The notes beneath the pieces are model-generated. The model made no database searches. It was not told where the DNA came from and saw only the letters and a list, made by a program, of their open reading frames with translations. DNA of 64,000 nt from the NCBI RefSeq assembly GCF_900094705.1, contig NZ_FMAR01000001.1, forward strand, positions 310,001-374,000. The letters run 5' to 3'. A program made the translations under genes and the position numbers. This DNA comes from Chitinophaga costaii. GTDB lineage: Bacteria; Bacteroidota; Bacteroidia; Chitinophagales; Chitinophagaceae. Shown here piece by piece: positions 18,304 through 26,630 of the stretch; position 1 is the first letter of the stretch; the number at the start of each line of letters is the position of its first letter.

Positions 18304-18576
18304 TTGATCAGCATGGTGCTTTTATAAAGCTTATTAACGAAATAGATATGAAATTTCCCGGAACGAGTAACATTCTCATCTTAAATAAATGACTTTTATC
18401 TCGTTACATTCGCTTACAAACCATTGCAAAATGTTGTAAGTGAGGCAAAGCATATTCGCTGTAGGCCACAAACCATCATAAGAAATGGTGCTCCTAAAAT
18501 CCAGCGGTAATAGTCTCAAAACGAAGTGCTAAGTCGAGGCAGTGATTACTTTCCCAATAGGTAGCTTAAGAATAAA

Positions 18577-19530
18577 CTAGAGAGATGGTAATTTCTCCCT
18601 GATCCGCCTAATCACGACCGCGAAGTCCGGTTGCCCACGGTAGTACAACGCCTCGGTGGCCACATACCGGGCGGTAAAGTCGGCCATCAGTTGCGTGTCT
18701 TCTATTAAAAGCGCAGGGTGCTCGTTAACCGGAATTAATGCATCTTTTCCGGTGATCCAGGCGGCTCTGTGCGCTTGATATTCAGGCGAGCCTATAAAGG
18801 CAAGCACTTCTGCGTTGTCTAATAGACTGTAGATATCATAGTACTGGCGCATAAAGTTTTTTTGCTTATCACCGCTTTCCACTTCCTGGCGATAATGCCG
18901 GATAACGGTTTGAATCTTCTCCACCAGTGTATAGCCGGGATGGTAGCACCGAACGGCTCTGGCCCGGTTGTCAGTGATTGCGTCTTGGGTATTGCTAACA
19001 GCAAAGTCATAGGCCCAGGAACTGATAGATAGGGGCACATTGGGCGCGACCTTGCTAAAACCCGCCTCCAGCAGTATGCCTCCTTTAACACCTGGTAGTG
19101 CAGTTGTAACGGACGGGTATATTAGCCGGATGCCACCGCTGCGGTAATACCGGGTATCGTCAAAGGCGTAATCGCGCTCTGTGTGAATAAGACCTGGAAA
19201 CTGTATATGCTGCGCCAACCAGTCATAGAATGCTTTGCGGGAGGCCACTGCATTATCTTTTATGCTGGTTTGGTTTACCGCGAAGCCTAGGTCCGCCGGT
19301 GGCTCAATCAGCAGGTCCAGGTCTTCGGAAAAGCGATCAATGATATGATGGCCTTTAGATAAGGAGGTGCCACCTTTCAGGGCAAAATCAAAGTGCTGTT
19401 CCAAGCAGGATAGTACATGCATGATCCAGTAATCCTTTTCAACCAGCATAGGTGCTATGCCTTCCCGGTCAGCCACGATGAGTAGCAAGTCTTTGAATTG
19501 GGGATGATCGTGTAGATACATGTAAAACAA
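18577..19530 (-). CDS. AbiEii/AbiGii family nucleotidyltransferase toxin
   Basis: A 317-residue toxin of a type IV-class toxin-antitoxin/abortive-infection system. The family signature is complete: VEKDYWIMHVL (30-40), LKGGTSLSKG (51-60) and DRFSEDLDLL (65-74), with the GS-type loop and D70/D72 of the nucleotidyltransferase core. AbiEii-type enzymes add nucleotides to RNA (some to tRNA acceptor ends) and arrest growth on phage infection. An alternative start at 19521 is equally possible. It lies 7 bases downstream of the antitoxin gene on the same strand, so the two are one operon. The pair lies within the ssrA-flanked island. Confidence 0.9.
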   Translation of the reverse strand: MFYMYLHDHPQFKDLLLIVADREGIAPMLVEKDYWIMHVLSCLEQHFDFALKGGTSLSKGHHIIDRFSEDLDLLIEPPADLGFAVNQTSIKDNAVASRKAFYDWLAQHIQFPGLIHTERDYAFDDTRYYRSGGIRLIYPSVTTALPGVKGGILLEAGFSKVAPNVPLSISSWAYDFAVSNTQDAITDNRARAVRCYHPGYTLVEKIQTVIRHYRQEVESGDKQKNFMRQYYDIYSLLDNAEVLAFIGSPEYQAHRAAWITGKDALIPVNEHPALLIEDTQLMADFTARYVATEALYYRGQPDFAVVIRRIREKLPSL

Positions 19531-19537
19531 TCAGGGG

Positions 19538-20110
19538 CTATTGAAGAAAGGAAGCAAACAGCTTCTGCGTCTTGGCGCTACCGAAGCGTTTAACGGACGT
19601 TTTAAGCTGACGCGCGTCTAGCTGTTGCACACGTACGCGCACGTTGCCCAGCACGGCTGTTGGGTCCTCGGCCAGGCTGGAAAGATTGTTCACCAGATCC
19701 ACGAGTAAAAACTCGACGGTAGGTTTTTTGGGGAAACGGGGCTTACGCTGGAAGCTAAAGACCCGGTTGCCCAGCTTCACATCGCCATGGCGCTTATGAT
19801 TGTATACGATTGTCTTGTTGTAGAGTTGAGTGGTACCCACACCCAGGCCGTTGTAATCGTTGGGCGAGGTCAGGAGAAATTCATCGTCCTTTAAGTAAGC
19901 ACGCACCAGCTCGCTATCGGCTGGGGGCGCGTCCCCGAACGCGGTTGCCTTGGGAAAGTAATACATGCCCGGAGCCACCTTTTTCAAGGTGCCTTCCTCC
20001 ACCAGTTCAGCCAGATGCCGATCCACTGCAGTGGTCCACTGCTGTAGATTCTCCCGGCGATAAACCTGGCCTGGGCGAAGATGAAATTTTAAATTGTCAA
20101 CTTTAGGCAT
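19538..20110 (-). CDS. AbiEi family antitoxin / winged-helix regulator
   Basis: A 190-residue protein. An N-terminal winged-helix domain (about 1-60: QVYRRENLQQWTTAVDRHLA then LVEEGTLKKVAPGMYYF) is followed by the AbiEi C-terminal antitoxin region (DDEFLLTSPNDYNGLGVGTT, FLLVDLVNN). Known AbiEi proteins neutralise AbiEii and repress their own operon by binding inverted repeats. A perfect 9-bp inverted repeat lies upstream (20139-20169). A TATATTTG box ends only four bases before the ATG, so the mRNA is probably leaderless. It is co-transcribed with the toxin. Confidence 0.87.
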   Translation of the reverse strand: MPKVDNLKFHLRPGQVYRRENLQQWTTAVDRHLAELVEEGTLKKVAPGMYYFPKATAFGDAPPADSELVRAYLKDDEFLLTSPNDYNGLGVGTTQLYNKTIVYNHKRHGDVKLGNRVFSFQRKPRFPKKPTVEFLLVDLVNNLSSLAEDPTAVLGNVRVRVQQLDARQLKTSVKRFGSAKTQKLFASFLQ

Positions 20111-20114
20111 ATGT

Positions 20115-20169
20115 CAAATATACGAAAAAGCTGGTTAATTGCATGAATTTTTAATAAATTTTCATGCAA
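20115..20169 (-). promoter_or_regulatory. AbiE operon promoter and inverted-repeat operator
   Basis: On the minus strand, TATATTTG (20115-20122) matches the Bacteroidota -7 box TAnnTTTG and ends 4 bases before the ATG. Upstream, TTGCATGAA (20139-20147) and TTCATGCAA (20161-20169) are perfect inverted arms separated by 13 bases. The near arm overlaps the -33 position. This is where an AbiEi repressor would block transcription. Confidence 0.65.
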
Positions 20170-20193
20170 AATTCGAACCCGTATTTTAGAGAT

Positions 20194-20382
20194 TTAGTAG
20201 TTTTTAACCAAGTCTTCATAACAAAGTACCTTTGTAAGCAGCAACACCTTGGGAAGATTTCCAAATCTTTCCGGAGGTAAACCCTTTAAAAACGATACAA
20301 GTTCAACCACATCATCGAGTGTTTCAACAAGTATATGATAGATGTCCTCAAACGTAAAATCTATGTAAACCTCTTCTAACAT
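20194..20382 (-). CDS. Small acidic hypothetical protein
   Basis: A 62-codon frame, MLEEVYIDFTFEDIYHILVE onward to KVLCYEDLVKNY, with an acidic, amphipathic composition that looks protein-like. I do not recognise a family. It lies upstream of the AbiE operon on the same strand inside the ssrA-flanked island. An imperfect TATTTTG lies about 15 bases before the ATG. It could be a cargo gene or a remnant of a longer one. Confidence 0.4.
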   Translation of the reverse strand: MLEEVYIDFTFEDIYHILVETLDDVVELVSFLKGLPPERFGNLPKVLLLTKVLCYEDLVKNY

Positions 20383-20791
20383 TGACTAAGGGAAGGACAA
20401 AATACATGAATAAAGGAACATGCCTTAAATCGGGTATGGTGCAATGCGCGCGAAGCTGAAATAGCAGAAGATAAATTCTTTAAGAATTAAATCACCAAGG
20501 ATCTATATGGTCGCTCATATGATGAATTAACAAGAAATAAAGCAAGTCTGTAGGTGTAAGCAGCCATGAAGAGAAGAGTGGCTACTTAAAATGAATTCAG
20601 GATGACTAATGGAGTAGCGCGGTGCATAGGACAATGCTAGGACCTCGCAAAAACAAGTGCCGTTAAATCTAGGGTTCGATCACTCCCCTCACCATTAAAA
20701 TGATCTTATCGAACCCCTTCAGTTATAAAGTTGTTGATGCATAACTACCGCAATATCAAATCGAAGGGAATTTTTTTAATAGATGTAAATG
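20383..20791. other. Right part of island, no supported gene; inverted repeat 20672-20716
   Basis: About 400 bases without a supported gene. It contains GGGTTCGAT (20672-20680) and ATCGAACCC (20708-20716), a perfect 9-bp inverted repeat with a 27-base spacer. The left arm is followed by CACTCCCCTCACCA, reminiscent of a tRNA T-arm and CCA end, but no tRNA can be folded upstream. A short frame (DLYGRSYDELTRNKASL, near 20500-20550) looks protein-like but is too short to assign. Confidence 0.4.
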
Positions 20792-20816
20792 AAAAGGGGG
20801 ACTGTGAAGTCCCCCC
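20792..20816 (-). terminator. ssrA terminator (island copy)
   Basis: On the minus strand GGGGGACT-TCAC-AGTCCCCC is followed by TTTTC, an 8-bp stem and tetraloop directly after the tmRNA 3' end. It differs in sequence from the orphan terminator at 18243-18274. Confidence 0.8.
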
Positions 20817-20818
20817 AA

Positions 20819-20840
20819 GTGGAGCTGGCGGGAATCGAAC
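20819..20840 (-). repeat. Attachment-site sequence at ssrA 3' end (right)
   Basis: The true tmRNA 3' end; direct repeat partner of 18282-18303, differing at one position. Together the two copies delimit the AbiE-carrying segment. Confidence 0.8.
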
Positions 20841-21191
20841 CCGCGTCCAAACATATCCGCCGATAGCTTTCTACATGCTTATTTCCGCATTAGGGTGTCG
20901 GAACCGGGCAAGGGGCAGAACTAACCAACCCGGTCCTTATCCGTTTGAGTTTCAGCACTCACTCACAGAAACCATGAGTACCTATCCTATTGAGGGTTTG
21001 ATTCGGCGGCGGGAGACGCATAAGGCCACGTGCTCCGGCGGCTATAATGGGTGTCTAATCGCTGATTAGGCAGCCATGGCAAAGTTAGATTCGCCATTTG
21101 AAGTTTGAATATTCAGATTTACGTGCTAATTATCCAACGCACGACATGCTTACACTATCAAAGAACTATGCTGTCAAAACCAGGCAGCCCC
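20820..21191 (-). ncRNA. ssrA: Transfer-messenger RNA (tmRNA)
   Basis: The 5' end GGGGCTGCCTGGTTTTGACA (from 21191 downward) and the 3' end GGTTCGATTCCCGCCAGCTC then CA form the tRNA-like acceptor (GGGGCTG with CAGCTCC) and T-arm. CCA is not encoded. The tag reading frame at 21066-21095 is GGC GAA TCT AAC TTT GCC ATG GCT GCC TAA, giving the tag GESNFAMAA. tmRNA with SmpB rescues stalled ribosomes and marks the nascent chain for proteolysis; Lon is encoded at 44970-47378 but ClpXP is the usual main protease. A TAATTTTG -7 box lies 17 bases upstream. Confidence 0.95.
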
Positions 21192-21208
21192 ATTTTCATA
21201 CAGGACAA

Positions 21209-21216
21209 CAAAATTA
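21209..21216 (-). promoter_or_regulatory. ssrA -7 box
   Basis: TAATTTTG on the minus strand matches TAnnTTTG exactly and ends 17 bases before the mature tmRNA 5' end, leaving a short leader for processing. No clear -33 TTTG is seen at the expected distance. Confidence 0.6.
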
Positions 21217-21266
21217 CGGAAAATTTTCATCGCTGCGAAATGCTTTATCCCAGCAGCTTTACAGCA

Positions 21267-21297
21267 AAACCGGCAGCCCTGATAGGACTGCCGGTTT
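21267..21297 (-). terminator. Terminator after rseP
   Basis: AAACCGGCAG (21267-21276) and CTGCCGGTTT (21288-21297) form a perfect 10-bp stem with an 11-base loop. On the minus strand it lies just after rseP and before the ssrA promoter. Confidence 0.75.
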
Positions 21298-21320
21298 CCC
21301 GTATTATAAAGATCTAAAGT

Positions 21321-22682
21321 TTAATGTTGGAACCACTTGCTGAAAACATGCCGCCACAGGTCGTTCCCGTTGGCAAACACCAGCAGGCCTAGCAGTATTA
21401 CCATCCCTACGTATTGCGCGTATTCCAGGAACTTCTCACCTGGTTTGCGGCCAGTTACCACCTCATACAGCAGGAATAACACATGTCCACCGTCCAGTGC
21501 GGGAATGGGCAGAATGTTCATAAACGCCAGGATAATACTCAGGAAAGCCGTCAGCATCCAGAAGCTCTGCCAGTCCCATATGGCGGGAAACAGGCTGCCT
21601 ATGGTCACAAAACCACCTACAGACTCCGACGTTTTCACACCTTTGGCCACGAAGATGAGTTTCAGTTGCAGAACATAATTATGCAAGCTTTCCCCTACTT
21701 GTTGTACACCAGCGGGCAGCGATTCAAAGAACCCGTAAGACTTATGTACCATGGTAAAGTGGCGCATCTGTAACGAATCATCATAGTCTGCTGCGTAAAT
21801 GCCCATTTTACCATTGGTAAGCGGTACAGAAAATTGCAAGGTGTCGTTACCCCGAAGCATGCCTACCTGGGCCACATTACCCTTGAAAGCCTGCAGGCTG
21901 TCTACCAGTTCCGTATGGAAATGAATGGGATGGCCGTTTAGGCTCACCACCTCATCGCCCACTTTAACGCCGGCTTGCTTTGCATGCCCTGAATCGCTGA
22001 AAGCCTTCACCACAAAGGGTACCCGGGCTTCCAGGAAAGGATCTTTATTGGCAATTACATTCCCGACGAAAGTATCCGGCACCCGTATGTTCAGGGTTTC
22101 GCCATCGCGTTTTACCTGGATAGATTTTGCTTGGTGCAGGATAATGTAGCTGCTCATTTTATTGAACTTGTCCACTACTTTATTATCGATGGTCACGATC
22201 TGGTCGCCATCGCGCAGGCCTATGCTGCGGCTCAGCGAATCCGTCTGAATGCCATACGTCACCTTATCATACGGCAAGTAGTCCTGGCCAAAATGCCAGA
22301 GCAGCATGGCGTAAATGAAAAAGGCGAGAATGATATTTACCGATACCCCGCCTATCATCACGATCAGGCGTTGCCAGGCAGGTTTAGAGCGGAACTCCCA
22401 GGGCTGAGGCGGTTGGGCCATCTGCTCTTTGTCCATGCTCTCATCTATCATGCCTGATATCTTCACATAACCACCCAGGGGCAGCCATCCAATCCCGTAT
22501 TCTGTATCACCTTTTTTAAACTTGAAAAGAGAAAACCAGGGGTCAAAGAAAAGATAGAATTTTTCTACTTTGATCTTAAACAGCCGGGCCGGGATAAAGT
22601 GTCCCAACTCATGGAAAATCACCAGGATGGATAGGGATAAAACGAGCTGCCCAGCCTTGATTAGTATTTCTTGTGCGGTCAT
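21321..22682 (-). CDS. rseP: RIP metalloprotease RseP (site-2 protease, M50)
   Basis: A 453-residue inner-membrane zinc protease that cleaves transmembrane segments, classically of anti-sigma factors such as RseA. The zinc motif HELGH is at residues 24-28 in the first membrane helix. Two PDZ domains follow in the periplasmic part (SRSIGLRDGDQIVTIDNKVV; HAKQAGVKVGDEVVSLNGHP). The second metal-binding motif is NILPIPALDGGHVLFLLYE near the C-terminus. Length is normal. It lies 93 bases downstream of dxr on the same strand, a common pairing. It could in principle process the FecR protein encoded in this window, but that is speculation. Confidence 0.95.
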   Translation of the reverse strand: MTAQEILIKAGQLVLSLSILVIFHELGHFIPARLFKIKVEKFYLFFDPWFSLFKFKKGDTEYGIGWLPLGGYVKISGMIDESMDKEQMAQPPQPWEFRSKPAWQRLIVMIGGVSVNIILAFFIYAMLLWHFGQDYLPYDKVTYGIQTDSLSRSIGLRDGDQIVTIDNKVVDKFNKMSSYIILHQAKSIQVKRDGETLNIRVPDTFVGNVIANKDPFLEARVPFVVKAFSDSGHAKQAGVKVGDEVVSLNGHPIHFHTELVDSLQAFKGNVAQVGMLRGNDTLQFSVPLTNGKMGIYAADYDDSLQMRHFTMVHKSYGFFESLPAGVQQVGESLHNYVLQLKLIFVAKGVKTSESVGGFVTIGSLFPAIWDWQSFWMLTAFLSIILAFMNILPIPALDGGHVLFLLYEVVTGRKPGEKFLEYAQYVGMVILLGLLVFANGNDLWRHVFSKWFQH

Positions 22683-22775
22683 TTACGTTGCGGTTGCTAC
22701 TTTTTTTTAAACGTTTAAAACGGAAAAATATCCGTTTTTCCTCATATATCAGGGATTTTCCCCACAAATATATTG

Positions 22776-23942
22776 TTAAATTACGATCGCACTAATTAGC
22801 TTGGTGGCGTGCCTGCGGGCGGCCTGGTCGCTTTCATAGTAATCGTTGAGCGATGGCTTTTCGATAAAGGCCACCTTGGCCATTACTTCTTCTATCACTT
22901 CCGTCATTTGTAAAAAACCAATGCGGTTCTTCAGGAATGCCAGCACTACCTCTTCATTGGCTGCATTCATAATGCAGGCAGCATTGCCCCCGGCCTTCAT
23001 GGCGTCTATAGCAATGGCCAGGTTGCGGAAGGTCTTTACGTCTGGCTGCTCAAAGTTCAGCACCGGGTAATTTTTGAAATTAAACCTTGGGAAGTCATTT
23101 TCCAGCCGGTCGGGAAATCCCAGCGCGTACTGGATGGGCAATTTCATAGATGGCAGGCCCATTTGCGCCTTGATAGATCCATCGGCAAATTGCACCATGG
23201 AATGAATGATAGACTGGGGATGGATAACCACCTCAATCTGTTCGTCCTTCAGGGCAAAAAGCCACTTGGCCTCTATCATTTCCAGGCCCTTGTTCATCAG
23301 GGTGGCAGAATCGATGGTTATTTTTGCGCCCATACTCCAATTAGGATGTTGCAGGGCGTGGTCTTTTTTAACGTTGATCAGGAAGTTAGGTTTCTTTCCC
23401 AGGAAAGGGCCGCCAGATGCGGTGAGGATCACCTTTTCTACCTGCCGCAGTGGCTCGCCGAGCAGGCATTGGAAAATGGCGGAATGTTCGGAATCTACTG
23501 GCAAGATGGCCACATTCCTGCGCCGGGCCAGTTCCATCACAATATCCCCCGCTACTACCAGGGTCTCTTTATTGGCCAGGGCTACTGTAGTACCCTGCTC
23601 AATGGCGGAGAGGGTAGGCGCCAGGCCGGCAAATCCCATGATGGCGGCCAGCATAATGTCTATGCTACTCCAGGCGGCTATCTCCACCAGGGCTTTGGCC
23701 CCGGCAAATACTTTGATGCCTTTATCGAACAGGGCATTTTTTACTTCTTCATATTTCGCCTCGTTGCCAATCACCACTGCATTGGGATTAAATTTAAGGG
23801 CCTGCTCTATCAATAAAGCGGCGTTCTGCTGTGCCGTGAGCACTTCTATAGTGAAGCGGTCTGGATGCGCTGCTATCACTTCCAGCGCCTGTATGCCTAC
23901 GGATCCGGTGGACCCGAAAATAGCAATGCGTTTTTTATTCAT
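22776..23942 (-). CDS. dxr: 1-deoxy-D-xylulose 5-phosphate reductoisomerase
   Basis: A 388-residue cytoplasmic enzyme converting DXP to 2-C-methyl-D-erythritol 4-phosphate with NADPH, the committed step of the MEP isoprenoid pathway. The NADPH-binding start is KRIAIFGSTGSVGIQALEVI. ANKETLVVAGD, the metal-binding PVDSEHSAIFQCL and the substrate loop KITIDSATLMNKGLEMIEAK are all present, as is QSIIHSMVQFADGSIKAQMG. Length and motif order are typical. It leads into rseP on the same strand. Confidence 0.97.
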   Translation of the reverse strand: MNKKRIAIFGSTGSVGIQALEVIAAHPDRFTIEVLTAQQNAALLIEQALKFNPNAVVIGNEAKYEEVKNALFDKGIKVFAGAKALVEIAAWSSIDIMLAAIMGFAGLAPTLSAIEQGTTVALANKETLVVAGDIVMELARRRNVAILPVDSEHSAIFQCLLGEPLRQVEKVILTASGGPFLGKKPNFLINVKKDHALQHPNWSMGAKITIDSATLMNKGLEMIEAKWLFALKDEQIEVVIHPQSIIHSMVQFADGSIKAQMGLPSMKLPIQYALGFPDRLENDFPRFNFKNYPVLNFEQPDVKTFRNLAIAIDAMKAGGNAACIMNAANEEVVLAFLKNRIGFLQMTEVIEEVMAKVAFIEKPSLNDYYESDQAARRHATKLISAIVI

Positions 23943-24047
23943 GCGGAAATATTGGTTAAAGGTAAACCCTTACCAGTTAATGGAGGAAGATCGTTCACAA
24001 CGATGTACTCATTAACCGGCTGCGTTTTAGCCTCAACATTTAAAAAT

Positions 24048-25550
24048 TTAACTATTTAGCACAAACCGTTGCAGTTCATCTGCCAGTTGACGGTCGTTAC
24101 TCAAGCGGGGTACTTTGTTTTGCCCGCCTAGTTTACCCACGGATTTCATGTATTCAATGAATCCCTGGCGGCGTACAGGCCTTATTTTCAGGGGTTGCAA
24201 AATATTACCAGTCAGAAGATCGTCGTAATAAATGTTCCTGGCGCGCATCTGCTCATCTACCTTGCGGGCAAAGGCCTGCAGGTCTTGCGGTGCGTGTTCA
24301 AACTCCACAAACCACTCATGGTAAGGCAGCTCCCCATTGGTATGCACCTGGGGTGCCACGGTAAATTCGGTGATATGCACCTGCTCTTCCGCCGCCACTT
24401 TCATCAGGCTATGCTCTACTTCTTCCCCGATTACATGCTCTCCAAAGGCGGAAATAAAATGTTTGATGCGGCCCGTTACTGCAATGCGATAAGGGTTCAC
24501 CGACACAAATTTTACTGTATCCCCAATGTTGTATCCCCACAGGCCGGCATTGTTATTAATTATTAACGCATAATTCACCCCAACCTGTACATCCTTGAGC
24601 GAAATACGGGTAGGATGTTCATTAAAAATTTCATTGGCCGGGATAAATTCATAATAAATACCGGAATTGGTATTAAGCAGCAGCCCCCGGTGTTCCTGGG
24701 TGTCCTGGAAGGCAAAGAAGCCTTCAGAGGCCGGATATGTTTCGATCGTGGCAATGGGCTTGCCAATAGAACCCATTAGCTTAGCCCGGTAAGGTTCAAA
24801 GTTCACCCCGCCATATACAATCACTTCCAGGTTTTTAAAAATATCCTTGATCAACTTGCCCCCGCTTTTCTCCATCAGGCGGTCAAAATACATTTGCATC
24901 CAGGGTGGAATGCCGCTGATCAGCGACATATCCTGGTGAATGGTTTCTTCCACGATGGCATTAAGTTTTGTTTCCCAGTCCTCCATGCAGTTGGTTTCAT
25001 AACTGGGTAGCTGGTTAGTGCGCAGGTAGCGGGGCACGTGGTGGTTTACAATACCACTCAGCCGACCGGTAGGAATGCCTCCCACCCTTTCCAGTTCTGG
25101 CGAGCCGGAGAGAAAGATCATTTTCCGGTCCGCAAAATCGGTACGGCCGGTCTCCGACATATAGTTCAGCAAGGCATTGCGTGCCGAATCCATATGATTG
25201 GATATAGAGGCCGAAGAAATGGGTATATATTTTACCCCACTGGTAGTACCAGATGTTTTGGCCAGGTAAATAGGCTGGCCCGTCCACAGTACGTTATGTT
25301 TGCCCTCTTTTATTTTTTCTATATAAGGCTTAAACAACTCATAATCGCGGATGGGTACTGCCTGTTTATAGTCTTCATAATTGCGAATATCATCATAGTG
25401 ATGGTCTTTCCCAAAGTCGGTCTTCTTGCCGGTTTTCAGTAACTCCTGCCAGATGGCTTCCTGGTCTTCTACTGCCCGGTGCATTTCCTTCCGGAGCTTA
25501 GCGCCCACAATGGAAGCAAATGGTTTGGCCAGCAGTGATTTAAACTTCAT
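24048..25550 (-). CDS. GH3 auxin-responsive promoter family protein (acyl-adenylating enzyme)
   Basis: A 500-residue member of the ANL adenylating-enzyme superfamily, GH3 branch. The nucleotide-binding loop is AKTSGTTSGVKYIPIS, with later family motifs VIVYGGVNFEPYRAKL, YPASEGFFAFQD and TGRIKHFISAFGEHVIGEEV. Plant GH3 enzymes conjugate amino acids to hormones; the bacterial members are common in Bacteroidota and their substrates are unknown. It stands alone on the minus strand, upstream of dxr with a gap of about 105 bases. The name refers to GH3 auxin-response genes, not glycoside hydrolase family 3. Confidence 0.88.
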   Translation of the reverse strand: MKFKSLLAKPFASIVGAKLRKEMHRAVEDQEAIWQELLKTGKKTDFGKDHHYDDIRNYEDYKQAVPIRDYELFKPYIEKIKEGKHNVLWTGQPIYLAKTSGTTSGVKYIPISSASISNHMDSARNALLNYMSETGRTDFADRKMIFLSGSPELERVGGIPTGRLSGIVNHHVPRYLRTNQLPSYETNCMEDWETKLNAIVEETIHQDMSLISGIPPWMQMYFDRLMEKSGGKLIKDIFKNLEVIVYGGVNFEPYRAKLMGSIGKPIATIETYPASEGFFAFQDTQEHRGLLLNTNSGIYYEFIPANEIFNEHPTRISLKDVQVGVNYALIINNNAGLWGYNIGDTVKFVSVNPYRIAVTGRIKHFISAFGEHVIGEEVEHSLMKVAAEEQVHITEFTVAPQVHTNGELPYHEWFVEFEHAPQDLQAFARKVDEQMRARNIYYDDLLTGNILQPLKIRPVRRQGFIEYMKSVGKLGGQNKVPRLSNDRQLADELQRFVLNS

Positions 25551-25889
25551 GCCCGTTAGTTTAGAATAATGTATACACCCTATGTAGCATCAGCCCACGG
25601 GTGCTTCGTATCTTTTAGTTCAATTTGTCTAGGTGGTATTAAAGTAGCTACCATCCGCCAGGGACGCACGGCAGCACCAAAAGCAAATGTAAAAAAATTG
25701 CGATGCTCCGGGGGCAAGATACAGTATTTTCTCCCGCATTAACACAGGGCTCGTTTTAATCAATTGGTAATCAATATTATGGATACCATAAGTATACTGC
25801 TTTAATTTTATACAAAAGCATGTATCTTTACACCACTACACACGGGCAGCTCCTTCCACGCCCCGGCACCATTTTTGGTACCGAAAAAC
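25551..25889. other. Divergent intergenic region before rplU
   Basis: About 340 bases between the start of the GH3-family gene and the rplU promoter. No gene or RNA structure is supported. The rplU promoter itself lies at the right end. Confidence 0.5.
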
Positions 25890-25921
25890 TTTGTTATTTA
25901 GAAAAGTTATCAATACCTTTG
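25890..25921 (+). promoter_or_regulatory. rplU-rpmA promoter
   Basis: TTTG (25890-25893), a 20-base spacer and TACCTTTG (25914-25921) match the Bacteroidota housekeeping promoter TTTG-N19-21-TAnnTTTG without mismatch. It lies 23 bases before the rplU ATG and rules out the upstream in-frame start codon at 25891. Confidence 0.85.
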
Positions 25922-25944
25922 CAGGAAATTATTTTTGGATTACT

Positions 25945-26247
25945 ATGTTTGCAGTTGTAAAAATCTCAGGTCAGCAGTTCAAGGTTGAGAAAGACCAAGA
26001 AATCTTCGTACAGCAGTTATCAGGTAACATCGGCGATAAAGTTGAGTTTTCTGAAGTGTTGTTAACGGATAACAGCGGCGCGCTGGCCGTTGGTACTGAT
26101 GTAAAATCAGTGGTTAAAGCAGAGATCCTTGCACACGTGCAGGGAGATAAGGTGATTGCCTTTAAAATGAAACGCCGCAAGGGTTTCCGTAAAAAAATTG
26201 GCCACCGCACGCATTTTACCAAGATTAAGATCAGCGAAATCGCTTAA
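25945..26247 (+). CDS. rplU: 50S ribosomal protein L21
   Basis: A 100-residue ribosomal protein that binds 23S rRNA. The sequence from [20 protein letters not shown] through the C-terminal [20 protein letters not shown] is typical L21. The ATG at 25945 is chosen because the promoter -7 box ends at 25921 and family members start MFAVV/MYAIV. It is followed 35 bases later by rpmA, the universal rplU-rpmA pairing. Confidence 0.98.
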   Translation: MFAVVKISGQQFKVEKDQEIFVQQLSGNIGDKVEFSEVLLTDNSGALAVGTDVKSVVKAEILAHVQGDKVIAFKMKRRKGFRKKIGHRTHFTKIKISEIA

Positions 26248-26282
26248 ATTTATTAATAGAAAGTCTAAAAAGTTTATTCCAG

Positions 26283-26561
26283 ATGGCACATAAAAAAGGT
26301 GAAGGTAGCGTTAAGAACGGCCGGGATTCCCAAAGCAAAAGGCTGGGAGTAAAAGTATTTGGTGGTCAGATCGCCGTGGCAGGTAACGTTATTATCCGCC
26401 AGCGTGGTACTGTTTATCACCCAGGTCAGAACGTAGGCGTTGGTAAAGATTTTACCATCTTCGCGTTAACTGACGGTGTTGTTGAATTTAAGAAAGGTCG
26501 TGAAAACAGAACTTTTGTTTCCGTGAAATCATTTGACACCACTGCCCAGGCGGAAGCTTAG
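26283..26561 (+). CDS. rpmA: 50S ribosomal protein L27
   Basis: A 92-residue ribosomal protein near the peptidyl-transferase centre. It starts [20 protein letters not shown] with the standard N-terminus (no cleaved pre-sequence as in Firmicutes), followed by [10 protein letters not shown] and [20 protein letters not shown]. It is co-transcribed with rplU. The short non-polar C-terminal tail TAQAEA is lineage variation. Confidence 0.98.
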   Translation: MAHKKGEGSVKNGRDSQSKRLGVKVFGGQIAVAGNVIIRQRGTVYHPGQNVGVGKDFTIFALTDGVVEFKKGRENRTFVSVKSFDTTAQAEA

Positions 26562-26630
26562 GAACAACAGTGTTAGCCATAAAGTTTTTTTTAATACCCA
26601 ATTTTTTTACTAACCCAAATTCAAAAAACA

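Larger units (their letters stand above)
18216..18576. other. Left end of ssrA-associated island
   Basis: The non-coding stretch between the Fic remnant and the AbiEii gene. It holds the orphan terminator (18243-18274) and the 22-bp ssrA-end copy (18282-18303); the rest is AT-rich with no supported gene or integrase. Confidence 0.6.

Noticed and set aside
18237-18392. Open frame across the left attachment copy that reads somewhat like the tail of an FAD-dependent oxidoreductase (GIELDQHGAFIK)
   Set aside because: The VELAGIE part is the usual spurious translation of a tRNA-like 3' end; no start codon or remaining domain, so the resemblance is probably chance.
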